This document shows, one piece after another, positions 1 to 8,829 of a stretch of DNA of 57,687 nucleotides. Under the pieces are notes generated by a model. It saw only the letters and a list, made by a program, of their open reading frames with translations, made no database searches and was not told the origin of the DNA. Both the position numbers and the translations under genes were made by a program. Each line of letters begins with the position of its first letter. Positions within the stretch are counted from its first letter, which is position 1. Source of the stretch: Allobosea sp. TND4EK4 (GTDB taxonomy: Bacteria; Pseudomonadota; Alphaproteobacteria; Rhizobiales; Beijerinckiaceae); contig NZ_FTMO01000019.1 in the NCBI RefSeq assembly GCF_900156025.1, positions 1 through 57,687 of the forward strand. Reading direction: 5' to 3'.

Positions 1-1
1 C

Positions 2-94
2 GACACCGTCTTCACCATCGACGCCGACACCACGCTGACGCTGAAGGGCGTGCACCTCGCCAGCCTCGCGGCAGACGACTTCCGCTTCGTCTGA
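2..94 (+). CDS. C-terminal end of an RTX-type secreted protein (partial)
   Basis: Only the last 30 codons lie in the window; the gene enters from the left edge and stops with TGA at 92-94. The visible tail, with TLTL, LASL and a final ADDFRFV, closely resembles the tail of the complete RTX protein encoded convergently at 454-4413 (SLTL, LASL, ADDFRFA). Such tails are the uncleaved C-terminal secretion signals of type I secreted RTX proteins. I therefore infer a paralogue sharing the nearby exporter. A hairpin terminator follows at 121-151. Everything upstream of the tail is outside the window, so its function is unknown. Confidence 0.75.
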   Translation, partial: DTVFTIDADTTLTLKGVHLASLAADDFRFV

Positions 95-120
95 GCGAAC
101 CGATCCATTGCATCTCCTGG

Positions 121-151
121 GAGGGCGCCTCGCGGCGCCCTCTCTTCGTTT
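121..151 (+). terminator. Rho-independent terminator of the partial RTX gene
   Basis: A perfect 9-bp stem (GAGGGCGCC at 121-129, GGCGCCCTC at 134-142) with a TCGC loop is followed by a T-rich stretch, TCTTCGTTT. It lies 27 bp after the stop codon of the partial RTX gene. Confidence 0.8.
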
Positions 152-385
152 AGGTGGCCGCTATCAGGCATTGGCGAGTGTGGCGGGCTTGTCCGGCCGG
201 CTGGCCCCGATGGCGCGTGGAGCGCCCGCAGCAACGGGGCGACGTTCGCACATCGCCGACCTTGCAAACCTGACCTAGGGACCGGGCGTCAGTCGCACGC
301 TCTGTCGTCCGACGGTCTTCCGAAGATGCCGGGAGAGCGCCGAGGGCGGTCGAGGGGTCGCCCGCGCCCCGCGTGCGGCCGACGC

Positions 386-420
386 AAAAAAAGGGCACGG
401 CGGCTGGTGCCGCCGTGCCC
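386..420 (-). terminator. Rho-independent terminator of the large RTX gene
   Basis: Read on the minus strand this is a perfect 12-bp GC-rich stem (arms 409-420 and 393-404) with a 4-base loop, followed by seven T residues (386-392). It sits about 35 bp beyond the stop codon of the RTX gene at 454-4413. Confidence 0.9.
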
Positions 421-453
421 TCGAGGGCGTTGCCAGGATGGATGGCGGTCGGG

Positions 454-3400
454 TCAGGCGAAGCGGAAGTCGTCGGCCCCGAGGCTTGCGAGGCTCGTAT
501 GTGCGAGCGTCAGGCTCGTGTGATCGTCAACCGTGAACACCACATCGTCTCCGACCTGCGCCGCCGAGGTCATCGCCGAGGCGAAGTCGGTGAACAGGCC
601 GTCGAAGCTGATGACGTCGTCATCGGAGGCGCCGAAATCGGTGATCTCGTCGCGGCCGAAGCCGGTGGCGAAGTGGAAGGTGTCGGTGCCCGAACCGCCG
701 GTCAGCACGTCGTCGCCGGCGCCGCCCTCGATCCAGTCGTCGCCCGAGCCGCCCTTGAGGACATCGTCGCCGGCCTTGCCGTAGAGCGTATCGTCGCCCG
801 AGCCACCGGAGAGAATGTCGGCGTCTTCGCCGCCGTCGAGCAGGTCGTCGCCCGAGCCGCCATTCAGCGTGTCGAGCCCGGCCGAGCCGACGAGGGAATC
901 GTCGCCGGCGCCGCCATTGAGCGTATCGTCGCCATCGCCGCCGTCGAAGCTGTCGTCGCCATTGCCGCCGGTGACGGTGTCGCCGCCCGCGCCAAACAGC
1001 AGGTTCTCGATATTGGTGAAGCTCTGCACGCCGATGCCGGCGCCAGCGATCCGGCCGGAGGCCATGTCGATGAACAGCGTCCCGCTGGCGGCCGAAAGAT
1101 CGAGCGTGTCGTAGCCCTCGCCGCCATCGATGACGTCATGGCCTGGCCCGGCCTTGAACACATCGTCGCCGAGACCGCCCTTGAGGACATCGTCGCCGTC
1201 GCCGCCGTTGATGAGGTCGGCGCCATCGCCACCGTCGATGACGTCGTTGCCGGCCTGGCCGTAGATCTCGTCGTCGCCGGCGCCGCCATTGACCGTGTCG
1301 TTGCCACTATTGGCGTAGATCCGGTCGTTGCCGTCGCCGCCGCTGACGGTGTCGTTGCCGAAGGAGGTGTAGATCTCGTCGTTGCCGGCGCCGCCATCGA
1401 TCGCCATGTCGGTGGAGATCCAGTCGTTCGCGATCAGCAGATCATTGCCGTCGCCGAGCAGGATCTGGCCTTCGGCCTTGGAGCCGACATAGAGGTTCAC
1501 GAAGTCGTCGCCGGCGCCCATGTCGACCGTGCCGGTGATCTTGCCGGTGTTGCCGAGCTTGTCGTTGCCGTCGCCGAAGCTCACATCGCCGGTGATCACG
1601 CCCGCGCTCTGGTTGATCAACTCGTCATTGCCGGCGCCGAGCAGGACGGCGCCGGTGATGATGGCGCGGTTGACGACGAGATCGTCACCCTCGCCCATAT
1701 TCACCGCCGAGCCGCCGGTGGCGGTGATCGTGCCGTCATTGCTGAGCACGTCATCGCCGCCATCGGTGAAGATGCCGCCGATGATCTTGCCGGTGGCGCC
1801 GTTGGTGATGCTGTCATTGGCCGCGCCGACGATGTTGATCGCTTCGGCGCCGTCGATCTTGGCCTGCATGATCGCGGCATGCTCGGCACTGACGCCGGTC
1901 GGGCCGTGGCCGCCGCCCTCGATCGTGCCGTCATTGGTGATGACGGTCGAAGCGAAAGCCGGGCCGTTCGATGAATTGTCGACCTCGATGGCGCGGCCGT
2001 AGCCGTAGATCGTCGCGCCCGCGTAGTTGATGATCGTGCCGCCGCCGATCGCGATGGCTTCGGAGATGTTGGCGTCTGTGGCCTCGTAGCCATTGTGATA
2101 GCCATTGGCGCCGAGGCCCTTGATCTGGCCCCAGTTCTCGATCCGGGCGAGACCATCGGTGTCGATCGCGTCGCCATCCGAGTCTTCATAGCCGGCCGAA
2201 CGGCCTTCCATGACGCCGCGATTGGTCACGAAGACCGTGCTGGCGACGGCTGCGTCATTGTCGATGTTGACGGCGGAGCCGTTGCGACCGACGAGCGTGC
2301 CGCCCGCGTCGTTGACGACGGTCAGGCCCTTCTTGCCGGTGATGGCATGATGAGAGCCTTCGATCAGGCCGCCGTCGTAGTTATGGACGGAGCCACCCGT
2401 CTTCTTCTTGAAGTCGATCGCGTCGCCGCCGCCGATCACCTCGCCATCCGCAGTGACCCAATCTGCGTCGGAGCGGATCGTGCCGCTGTTCTCGATCACC
2501 GTGCCCTGGCCGCCGCGGATCACGTCCTGATGCGAGGCCGTGGCGATGACGCCGCCGGCCTCGTTGACGATGTGGGCGCCCGTGCCGGTCGCCGACTCGA
2601 AATCGATCGCGATCGTGCCGTTCGTGCTGCCATAGATGCGGCCATGATTGACCACGGCCGCGGTGCTCTGCTCCAGCTTGCCGACCACCGCCAGCAGGTT
2701 GGTGATCACACCGGTCGCCTGGTTGACGACGGAGAAGGTGCCCGCCTGGCTGCCGCCGACATAGCTGACCCCGTCGATGAGGCCTGCATTGTCGACCGCG
2801 CCGCCGCTCGCCTGGAGATGGCGGCCCAATCCGTCATTGCCGACAGCGCCGCCCGCTTCGACGACCACGGTCTGGCCGCTCTTCTGATAGATGACGTCCG
2901 TGACGGCCGCCCCGTTCTTCACGACGATGTCGGTGTAGCTCTTGGTGTCGCCCACCGCCCAGGCGCCGCCCGCGACCTGAAGATGCTCGACATTCAGCAC
3001 CGTGCTGGCGGCGAGGGTGCCTGTGCCGCTGCCGAGCAGCTTCAGGGTATCGTCGCCCGCACCGCCGTCGACGGCCGCGGGAGCGCCGGTCTGGGTATAG
3101 ATCTCGATCACGTCGTCGCCATCGCCGCCGCGGACGGTGTCGCCGGCCCCGGCCACGATACGGTCCTTGCCGGCCCCGCCATCGAGCAGGTTGGCCAATT
3201 CGTTGCCGGTGAGCACGTCGTCGCCCGACCCGCCGATGATGTTTTCGACGCCGGTCAGGGTATCGCGACCGATGCCGTCGCCATCCGCCTGACCGGTGCC
3301 GAGATTGGCGGTAACGCCATCGGTGTCGCTGCTGTAATCGGCGGTGTCGATGCCGTCGCCGCCGTCGAGCAGATCATTGCCGGCACCGCCGACGAGGCTG

Positions 3401-4413
3401 TCGTTGCCCGCGCCGCCCAGCAGGAAATCGTCGCCGAGGCCACCGACGAGACGGTCATTGCCGTTGCCACCCTGCAGCGCATCGTCACCGTCGCCGCCGT
3501 CGAGTTCATCGTCGCCCTCGCCGCCGCGGACGAGGTCGTCACCGGCCCCGGACACGACGATGTCGTTGCCGTCGCCGGCATCGACCGACAGATCCTGCTC
3601 GACATCGGTCGCGGTCAGCCGGTCGTCGCCGCTGCCGAGCCGGATTTCGCCGAATGTCTGCGAACCCTCGAGAAGCGTGACGGTGTCATTGCCCGCGCCC
3701 ATGTCGATGGCGACGCCGTCGGTGCCGATGATGGTCCCCGAATTGGTCAGCGTGTCATTGCCTCCGAGCATCGCGACGCCGGCCAGCAGAAGCGTGTCAT
3801 TGGTCAGGCTGTCGTTGCCTTCCGTGAATGTCGGGTTCGCCGCTGCATCGGGGGTATTCTCTTCCGGGCCGGAGGTCAGAGTCTCTTCGGAGCTGGCCGG
3901 CACCACCAATGCTGTCTGCTCGCCCGTCGTGCCCCCGGTGGAGGAGAAGCGTTGGCTGGCGAAAAGGCCGCGGGCCGAGGCCGATGGGCTGGCGCCTCCG
4001 CCTGCGTCGACGCTGCTCACCGACGTTGAATCCCGCGAGGAGGATGTGATCGCCGGGTTGGCGATCATCGGCATGACGAAGGTGTTTGCAGTGATGTGGT
4101 CGAACTGGTCCGGCGAGGTCGAGCTCCCGAGCGCCACGCGCCGGCCGCCGATGCTCCCCGTCGTCTCGACATCGGCCGGGTCGGAGGGAGCCTCGCCCGA
4201 GGAGAGGTTCTCGACCGTCAGCGTCGTTCCCGCCTCAAGATCGCGATCGGCGACCCAGGTCCAACCGGCCTGCTCGCCGGTGTCGCTCGCGCCATCGGGC
4301 GTGATCGTCACAACGTCGCCCGCGAGCACGGGCTCGAGCACGCGGATCAACACGCCATTGGCGGAATCCGTGCTGTATCCGATGAAGCTGACCGAACCGA
4401 CCGGGCGCGTCAT
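454..4413 (-). CDS. Large RTX calcium-binding protein with beta-helix-like middle region
   Basis: Predicted 1,319-residue secreted protein. The N-terminal ~100 residues form a beta-rich module with GWTWVADRDLEAGTTLT, of a kind seen at the start of alphaproteobacterial RTX proteins. Then come a first RTX nonapeptide block (GGxGxDxLx; about residues 278-358), a middle region (about 580-900) rich in N-x-G-x-I/V-x-G repeats typical of autotransporter or adhesin beta-helices, a second long RTX block (about 1005-1243) and a C-terminal signal ending DDFRFA. There is no N-terminal signal peptide, as expected for type I secretion. I chose ATG 4413 because AAGGA lies 8 bases upstream (4422-4426); a TTG at 4434 is also open. 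An ABC-type I exporter is divergent. The RTX repeats should bind calcium outside the cell; a surface-layer or adhesive role is inference. Confidence 0.88.
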   Translation of the reverse strand: MTRPVGSVSFIGYSTDSANGVLIRVLEPVLAGDVVTITPDGASDTGEQAGWTWVADRDLEAGTTLTVENLSSGEAPSDPADVETTGSIGGRRVALGSSTSPDQFDHITANTFVMPMIANPAITSSSRDSTSVSSVDAGGGASPSASARGLFASQRFSSTGGTTGEQTALVVPASSEETLTSGPEENTPDAAANPTFTEGNDSLTNDTLLLAGVAMLGGNDTLTNSGTIIGTDGVAIDMGAGNDTVTLLEGSQTFGEIRLGSGDDRLTATDVEQDLSVDAGDGNDIVVSGAGDDLVRGGEGDDELDGGDGDDALQGGNGNDRLVGGLGDDFLLGGAGNDSLVGGAGNDLLDGGDGIDTADYSSDTDGVTANLGTGQADGDGIGRDTLTGVENIIGGSGDDVLTGNELANLLDGGAGKDRIVAGAGDTVRGGDGDDVIEIYTQTGAPAAVDGGAGDDTLKLLGSGTGTLAASTVLNVEHLQVAGGAWAVGDTKSYTDIVVKNGAAVTDVIYQKSGQTVVVEAGGAVGNDGLGRHLQASGGAVDNAGLIDGVSYVGGSQAGTFSVVNQATGVITNLLAVVGKLEQSTAAVVNHGRIYGSTNGTIAIDFESATGTGAHIVNEAGGVIATASHQDVIRGGQGTVIENSGTIRSDADWVTADGEVIGGGDAIDFKKKTGGSVHNYDGGLIEGSHHAITGKKGLTVVNDAGGTLVGRNGSAVNIDNDAAVASTVFVTNRGVMEGRSAGYEDSDGDAIDTDGLARIENWGQIKGLGANGYHNGYEATDANISEAIAIGGGTIINYAGATIYGYGRAIEVDNSSNGPAFASTVITNDGTIEGGGHGPTGVSAEHAAIMQAKIDGAEAINIVGAANDSITNGATGKIIGGIFTDGGDDVLSNDGTITATGGSAVNMGEGDDLVVNRAIITGAVLLGAGNDELINQSAGVITGDVSFGDGNDKLGNTGKITGTVDMGAGDDFVNLYVGSKAEGQILLGDGNDLLIANDWISTDMAIDGGAGNDEIYTSFGNDTVSGGDGNDRIYANSGNDTVNGGAGDDEIYGQAGNDVIDGGDGADLINGGDGDDVLKGGLGDDVFKAGPGHDVIDGGEGYDTLDLSAASGTLFIDMASGRIAGAGIGVQSFTNIENLLFGAGGDTVTGGNGDDSFDGGDGDDTLNGGAGDDSLVGSAGLDTLNGGSGDDLLDGGEDADILSGGSGDDTLYGKAGDDVLKGGSGDDWIEGGAGDDVLTGGSGTDTFHFATGFGRDEITDFGASDDDVISFDGLFTDFASAMTSAAQVGDDVVFTVDDHTSLTLAHTSLASLGADDFRFA
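685..1401 (-). repeat. C-terminal RTX nonapeptide repeat block
   Basis: Tandem codon-level repeats encoding GG-x-G-x-D-x-L/I-x, for example GGSGDDTLYG and GGAGDDEIYG, in the distal part of the RTX gene. A non-repeat stretch of about 35 residues (roughly 975-1090) interrupts the array. The repeats form calcium-binding parallel beta-rolls in known RTX proteins. Confidence 0.85.
3342..3582 (-). repeat. First RTX nonapeptide repeat block
   Basis: About nine consecutive nonapeptides (GGEGDDELD, GGDGDDALQ, GGNGNDRLV and so on) in the proximal third of the RTX gene, separated from the C-terminal array by the beta-helix-like region. Confidence 0.8.
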
Positions 4414-4782
4414 GATATCCATCCTTGTAGCCAATTAAGCAAAGTGCCGGCGCGTAGCGCGGCCGAAACCGTCTCCAGGCCGAGACGAGGTGAGCTTAAT
4501 AGTTTGTTAAGGATGACGGTCTCTTGACGGTTGTCTGACAGAGTCGAAGTTTCCCGGCGGGTTCGGAAGAGAAATGCGGCCTTCTCACGCAGGCCCGCGT
4601 GGAGGCGGATCCCGAACAGTCCCGGTCGACGGCCGCGAAGCGATGGCACCATCGACAATCGGATGACGGTCGCGTCTGACCTTCAACGCTTTGTCATATG
4701 CCGCGCCTAAGCGTGCCGCGGCAGGTAAAACGACTGCCAGCGTGCTCGCCGGTTCTCGGCTTTTATCTGTTTGCGTTCGGGA
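4414..4782. other. Divergent intergenic region between RTX gene and exporter operon
   Basis: The 369-bp gap must carry the promoters for the RTX gene (minus) and the exporter genes (plus). An AT-rich patch, about 4496-4515, lies about 90 bp upstream of the RTX start and is a plausible promoter position. I cannot assign convincing -35/-10 pairs on either strand. No coding frame here looks real. Confidence 0.4.
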
Positions 4783-6534
4783 ATGCGTCCCTTGCTGTTG
4801 AAGTCTCCCAAAAACGCGGCCAGCGATGCGTTGGCCGCCTGCTCCGGCGCCTTTCTAGCGGTCGGGCTCTTCTCCGCCATCGTCAACGTGCTGATGCTGA
4901 CCGGCTCCCTGTACATGCTGCAGGTCTACGACCGGGTCTTGCCTTCGCGGAGCGTGCCGACCCTGGTCGCGCTCTCGCTGATCGTGGCGGCGCTCTTCAT
5001 CATGCTCGGCGTCTTTGACTGGCTGCGTCAGCGCATCCTCAGCCGCATCGGTGCTGAGCTCGACGGCCGGTTGAGCGGCCCCGTCCTCGGCGCCATTCTC
5101 GCCGGCCAGCTCCGCGGCGCGCCCGGCGGCAGCCAGCTCTCGCGCGATCTCGACAGTGTCCGCGGCTTCCTATCCGGCCTCGGCCCGACCACGCTTTTCG
5201 ATCTGCCCTGGATCCCGCTCTATGCCGGCCTCTGCTTCATCCTCCATCCTTATCTTGGATGGACCCTTGTCGCGGGCGCTCTCATCCTGATCGTGCTGGC
5301 GCTGCTGACCGAATTCCTATCGCGCAGGCCGAGCGCCGAACTGACCCGAGCCGGCAGCGAAAAGACGATGCTGATCGAGGCCGTGCGGCGCAATGCGGAG
5401 GCGGTGGCGGCCATGGGGATGGGCCAGCGCGTCACGCGACAGCTCGAGGCGATCAGCGAGCGAAATGTGGCCGCCGGTCTGAGCGCTTCCGACGTGACCG
5501 GCGGCTTGGGCGGAATGTCGAAGGTGATCCGCTTCATGCTGCAATCCGCCATGCTGGGCGTCGGAGCTTGGCTGGTGATGCACGATCAGGCGTCGTCGGG
5601 CGTGATGATCGCTTCCTCGGTGCTGAGCAGCCGGGCATTGGCCCCGATCGAGCTCGCGATCAGCAGCTGGCGCCCCTTCATCGGTGCGCGCCAAGCCTGG
5701 GGTCGACTGAAGACGAGCCTTGGCACGGAGGAGGCTCCTCCTGCGGTCGCGCCCGATCTTCCGACGCGTTGTCTCACGCTCGATCACGTCTTTGTTGCCC
5801 CGCCGGGCAGCCAGACGCCGACCGTCAAGGACGTCGCCTTCACTCTTGAGGCGGGTCAGGGGCTTGCGGTGATCGGCCCCTCCGCCTCGGGCAAGTCGTC
5901 GCTCGCGCGCGCGCTCGTCGGGGTTTGGCCGCCGCAGCGCGGCAGCCTGCGGCTGGATGGCGCCACGCTCGACCAGTGGCCGGAGCCGAAGCGGGGCGCG
6001 ATCATCGGTTACATGCCGCAGGACGTGCAGCTTTTCGCGGGCACGATCGCCGAGAACATCGCCCGCTTCGATCCGGCGATCGACGAGGAGGCTGTGCGGG
6101 CCGCCGCGAAGGCGGCAGGGGCCTATGAACTGGTCGTCGGTCTTCCCAAAGGCTTCGACACGCCGATCGGCGAGGCCGGGCGCGTGCTCTCCGGGGGGCA
6201 GAGGCAGCGTATCGGCCTGGCGAGGGCGCTCTATGGCGATCCCTTCCTCGTCGTGCTGGACGAGCCGAATGCCAGCCTCGACGCCGAGGGGGATGCGGCG
6301 CTGACGGCCGCGATCGGCGGGATCCGGGCCCGGGGCGGAATTGTCGTGGTGATCGCGCACCGCCCCTCGGCACTGGCCAGCATCAACCAAGTCCTGATCC
6401 TGGCCGACGGGCAGGTCCAGGCATTCGGTCCGAAGGAGGAGGTTCTCCGCAAGAGCCTCGCTGCGCGACCCGGACAGGCGGACGCGCCATCCTCTCCTCC
6501 CAAGATCGTGGTGGCGGCCGATGCGCGCGGTTAA
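4783..6534 (+). CDS. Type I secretion system ABC permease/ATPase (PrtD/RsaD type)
   Basis: Inner-membrane ABC exporter of about 583 residues, with an N-terminal membrane domain (hydrophobic segments in the first ~290 residues) fused to a nucleotide-binding domain. Visible motifs are Walker A GPSASGKSS (about residue 365), signature LSGGQRQR and Walker B VVLDEP. There is no N-terminal C39-like domain, which fits the PrtD/RsaD class that exports RTX proteases, lipases and S-layer proteins. It is divergent from the RTX gene and overlaps the adaptor gene by 14 bp, so it most likely exports that RTX protein and its paralogue at the window's left edge. I used ATG 4783; an in-frame TTG lies at 4771. 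No TolC-type outer-membrane gene is nearby. Confidence 0.92.
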   Translation: MRPLLLKSPKNAASDALAACSGAFLAVGLFSAIVNVLMLTGSLYMLQVYDRVLPSRSVPTLVALSLIVAALFIMLGVFDWLRQRILSRIGAELDGRLSGPVLGAILAGQLRGAPGGSQLSRDLDSVRGFLSGLGPTTLFDLPWIPLYAGLCFILHPYLGWTLVAGALILIVLALLTEFLSRRPSAELTRAGSEKTMLIEAVRRNAEAVAAMGMGQRVTRQLEAISERNVAAGLSASDVTGGLGGMSKVIRFMLQSAMLGVGAWLVMHDQASSGVMIASSVLSSRALAPIELAISSWRPFIGARQAWGRLKTSLGTEEAPPAVAPDLPTRCLTLDHVFVAPPGSQTPTVKDVAFTLEAGQGLAVIGPSASGKSSLARALVGVWPPQRGSLRLDGATLDQWPEPKRGAIIGYMPQDVQLFAGTIAENIARFDPAIDEEAVRAAAKAAGAYELVVGLPKGFDTPIGEAGRVLSGGQRQRIGLARALYGDPFLVVLDEPNASLDAEGDAALTAAIGGIRARGGIVVVIAHRPSALASINQVLILADGQVQAFGPKEEVLRKSLAARPGQADAPSSPPKIVVAADARG

Positions 6535-7873
6535 CGAAAATAGCATTGGAGGGTCTCGCGGATTCGGAGGGGTCCGGGCACGGCCCAACCCGCGCCGCGA
6601 CATCCGCCGAGCGGCCGTGTTCGGTGTCGCGGCGACGCTCGTGCTTCTCGGCACGGTAGGCGTCTGGGCCGTGACGGCGCCGCTGTCGGGGGCCGTGATC
6701 GCGCCCGGCAAGATCGTGGTCGAGAGCAATGTCCGGCGGGTCCAGCATCCCTCCGGCGGGGTCGTGGCCGAGATCCGGGTCAAGGACGGCGACCGCGTCA
6801 AGGCTGGCGACGTGCTGGTGCGACTGGACGAAACCAATGCGCGCGCGAGCCTGGCGCTGATCGAGATCGAGTTGCGTCGCTTCCAGGCGCGCAGAGCCCG
6901 TCTCGAGGCCGAACGCGACGGCCTGGCGCGGATGGAGATTCCCGAGGAACTACAAGCCCGGGCAGGGGACCCGGCGGTCGAGCAGGCCGTGGCTGGCGAG
7001 GTCCGGATGTTCGAGGCCCGCCGCGTCGCAGCCGATGTGCAGCGCTCGCAGCTGCGCGAGCGCGTCGCCCAGGCGCATGAGGAGATCAAGGGCCTGGCCG
7101 CGCAGATCGAGGCCCGCCGCGGTCAGGCGATTTTGATCGAGCAGGAACTTGGCGGCGTGCAGAAGCTGTTCGACCAAAGCCTCGTCGCGCTGACGAGGCT
7201 GACCTCGCTGCAACGGGAGGCATCCCGTCTCGTCGGCGAGCGGGGCAGTCTCGTCTCGGACACGGCGAGGGTCCGCGGGCGGATCGCCGAGATCGAGCTT
7301 CAGATCATCCAGATCGACGAGGATATTCGGCGGGAGGTCTCGACCGAGCTGCGCGATGTCAACGGCAAGATCGCGGATCTTTCCGAGCGCCGGATCGCGG
7401 CACTCGACCAGTTGGCGCGCATCGAGATGAAGGCGCCGCAGGACGGCATCGTCCATCAGCAGATCGTCCACACCATCGGCGGTGTGATCGGGCCCGCCGA
7501 GCAGATCATGCTGATTGTTCCCGAGACCGACGGGCTCGTCGTCGAGGCACGGATCGAGCCGACGATGATCGACAGGCTGCGCATCGGCCAGGATGTGATG
7601 CTTCGCTTCCCCGCCTTCGACAGTGCGAGGACTCCCGATCTGCAGGGACGCCTGAGCCATGTCTCGGCCGATGCGACGACCGATCCGCAGAGCGGCGTAT
7701 CCTACTACACGGTGCGCGCCTCGCTTGGGCGCGATCAGGTCGCGCGTCTCGACGGCAAGGCCCTGGTGCCGGGCATGCCCGTAGAAGCCTTCATCCAGAC
7801 CGGGGTGCGCACGCCGCTGGCCTATCTGATGAAGCCAATCGAGGATCAGCTGGCGCGGAGCTTCCGCCATTGA
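6521..7873 (+). CDS. Type I secretion periplasmic adaptor (HlyD/PrtE family)
   Basis: Membrane-fusion protein of 450 residues that should link the inner-membrane ABC exporter to an outer-membrane channel. It has a short cytoplasmic N-terminus, one transmembrane segment at about residues 28-50, a biotinyl-lipoyl-like region (VVESNVRRVQHPSGG, VVAEIRVKDGDRVKAGD), a long helical hairpin rich in Glu/Arg/Leu (about 100-290) and a C-terminal beta-barrel region with the typical GMPVEAFIQTG motif. It overlaps the ATPase gene by 14 bp, so the two are translationally coupled. The outer-membrane partner must be encoded elsewhere. Confidence 0.92.
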   Translation: MRAVNENSIGGSRGFGGVRARPNPRRDIRRAAVFGVAATLVLLGTVGVWAVTAPLSGAVIAPGKIVVESNVRRVQHPSGGVVAEIRVKDGDRVKAGDVLVRLDETNARASLALIEIELRRFQARRARLEAERDGLARMEIPEELQARAGDPAVEQAVAGEVRMFEARRVAADVQRSQLRERVAQAHEEIKGLAAQIEARRGQAILIEQELGGVQKLFDQSLVALTRLTSLQREASRLVGERGSLVSDTARVRGRIAEIELQIIQIDEDIRREVSTELRDVNGKIADLSERRIAALDQLARIEMKAPQDGIVHQQIVHTIGGVIGPAEQIMLIVPETDGLVVEARIEPTMIDRLRIGQDVMLRFPAFDSARTPDLQGRLSHVSADATTDPQSGVSYYTVRASLGRDQVARLDGKALVPGMPVEAFIQTGVRTPLAYLMKPIEDQLARSFRH

Positions 7874-7878
7874 GCCGC

Positions 7879-7912
7879 GGAGCGAGCGTGCCGCACTCAC
7901 GGTGCTCGCTCC
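7879..7912 (+). terminator. Possible terminator hairpin after the exporter operon
   Basis: A perfect 9-bp stem (GGAGCGAGC at 7879-7887, GCTCGCTCC at 7904-7912) with a 16-base loop begins 6 bases after the adaptor stop. There is no clear T tract, so intrinsic termination is uncertain. It also lies between convergent genes. Confidence 0.4.
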
Positions 7913-8014
7913 TCCGGCCGCATGCCAGCCTCCTGCCGAGGCGCCGTCGGCCTGAAGCCGAGCTGGGGCGCGGTGCCCCATGGGGCCAGGACGGACGCCG
8001 GCCCAAGGGAGCGA

Positions 8015-8779
8015 CTATCCGGGCATGGATGGCGGGTCTCGCCCGAGCAGTGCGCGGTGCCAGCTCAATGACAACGTCGTGGCCAACTCCTGGTCGGAGA
8101 GCCCGATGACGAGACCGCGGGCAAATACGTCATGCAGAAGTTTGTCGACCATTGCGATACAGCCCAGGGCCGCCGCCAAGCGTGGGGCAACCGGCTCGCC
8201 CGTCAACGATGGGGTTTCGCGCTCCGCGGCGCGAACGATGCGATGGGCAAGGGCGAGGTTGGCCTCGAGCCCGATCGCTGCGAATTCATCGAGCTCGTCG
8301 GCGAGCTGCCCCTGGCAGCGCATCAGGCCGATATTCCGGCGATAGAGATCGATGTAGTAGAGGTGACCGATGACGAGGCGCTCGTAGAAGCTCTGGGCGG
8401 GCCGGCGCCGGGGCCGGTGCGCCCGGATCGCCTCCATGAAGGCGGTGAGCACGTCATGGGCCACACCGCGCTTGTCCTTCCAGTGCAGGTAGAAGGTGCC
8501 GTGGGCGAAATCGGCGCGCTTGCAGATATCGGCGACCTTGAGGCCGCCGAAGCCTGAATCCTGGATCAGCTCTGCCGCTGCGATCATCAGCTTTCGGCGG
8601 GTCATCTCCGAGCGGGTCGGCTTCGCCGCGGCCTCAAGCTCGGCGCGCATGGCTTCCGGCAGGCTGAAGCCGGAGGTTGCGGCCCCTGCCGCACCTGAGC
8701 CAGCGGCTGCGCTGGATGCCTTTCCGGTCGGATCGACAGCTTCTTCAGCCTGCTTTGCGGATAGATGACCGCTTGACAC
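8015..8779 (-). CDS. TetR/AcrR family transcriptional regulator
   Basis: Predicted 254-residue repressor. A low-complexity Ala/Gly-rich extension of about 50 residues precedes a TetR DNA-binding domain (LMIAAAELIQDSGFGGLKVADICKRADFAHGTFYLHWKDK, split here as a helix-turn-helix around ADICKRADFAHGTFYLHW). The C-terminal part is a ligand-binding helical domain. I chose GTG 8779 because GGAGA lies 6 bases upstream; GTG 8797 is also open. It is divergent from the ABC/beta-oxidation operon, and a palindrome overlapping the operon promoter (8800-8817) is its likely operator. By analogy with FadR/PsrA-type TetR regulators the inducer may be an acyl-CoA made by the operon, which is inference. Confidence 0.9.
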   Translation of the reverse strand: MSSGHLSAKQAEEAVDPTGKASSAAAGSGAAGAATSGFSLPEAMRAELEAAAKPTRSEMTRRKLMIAAAELIQDSGFGGLKVADICKRADFAHGTFYLHWKDKRGVAHDVLTAFMEAIRAHRPRRRPAQSFYERLVIGHLYYIDLYRRNIGLMRCQGQLADELDEFAAIGLEANLALAHRIVRAAERETPSLTGEPVAPRLAAALGCIAMVDKLLHDVFARGLVIGLSDQELATTLSLSWHRALLGRDPPSMPG

Positions 8780-8802
8780 GTCTCGTCTCCGATTCACATA
8801 CT
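8773..8802 (+). promoter_or_regulatory. Sigma70-type promoter of the ABC/beta-oxidation operon
   Basis: TTGACA at 8773-8778 is followed, after 18 bases, by CATACT at 8797-8802 (4 of 6 matches to TATAAT). Transcription would start near 8809, giving a leader of about 20 bases before the ATG at 8830, with AGGA at 8821-8824 as the ribosome-binding site. The -35 lies inside the start of the TetR gene. Confidence 0.55.
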
Positions 8803-8817
8803 GACATTGATATCAGT
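8800..8817. promoter_or_regulatory. Putative TetR operator palindrome
   Basis: ACTGACATTGATATCAGT is an imperfect palindrome, with 14 of 18 positions symmetric and ACTGA/TCAGT outer arms. It covers the end of the -10 element and the predicted transcription start of the rightward operon, and lies 20 bp upstream of the TetR start codon. This position suits steric repression of the operon and probably autoregulation. Confidence 0.6.
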
Positions 8818-8829
8818 TTCAGGATTGTG

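Larger units (their letters stand above)
95..453. other. Intergenic gap between convergent RTX genes
   Basis: This 359-bp gap separates the 3' ends of two convergent RTX genes. It holds one terminator for each strand (121-151 and 386-420). Between them, about 152-385, I see no reading frame with a ribosome-binding site or family resemblance and no RNA gene. Confidence 0.7.

Noticed and set aside
373..4029. Long plus-strand reading frames (533 and 644 codons) opposite the RTX gene
   Set aside because: They are mirror frames of the GGxGxD repeats, with compositions of Ala/Val/Asp repeats and no ribosome-binding sites.
4410..4658. Minus-strand frame of 82 codons upstream of the RTX gene
   Set aside because: Overlaps the RTX start region and lacks any domain or ribosome-binding site.
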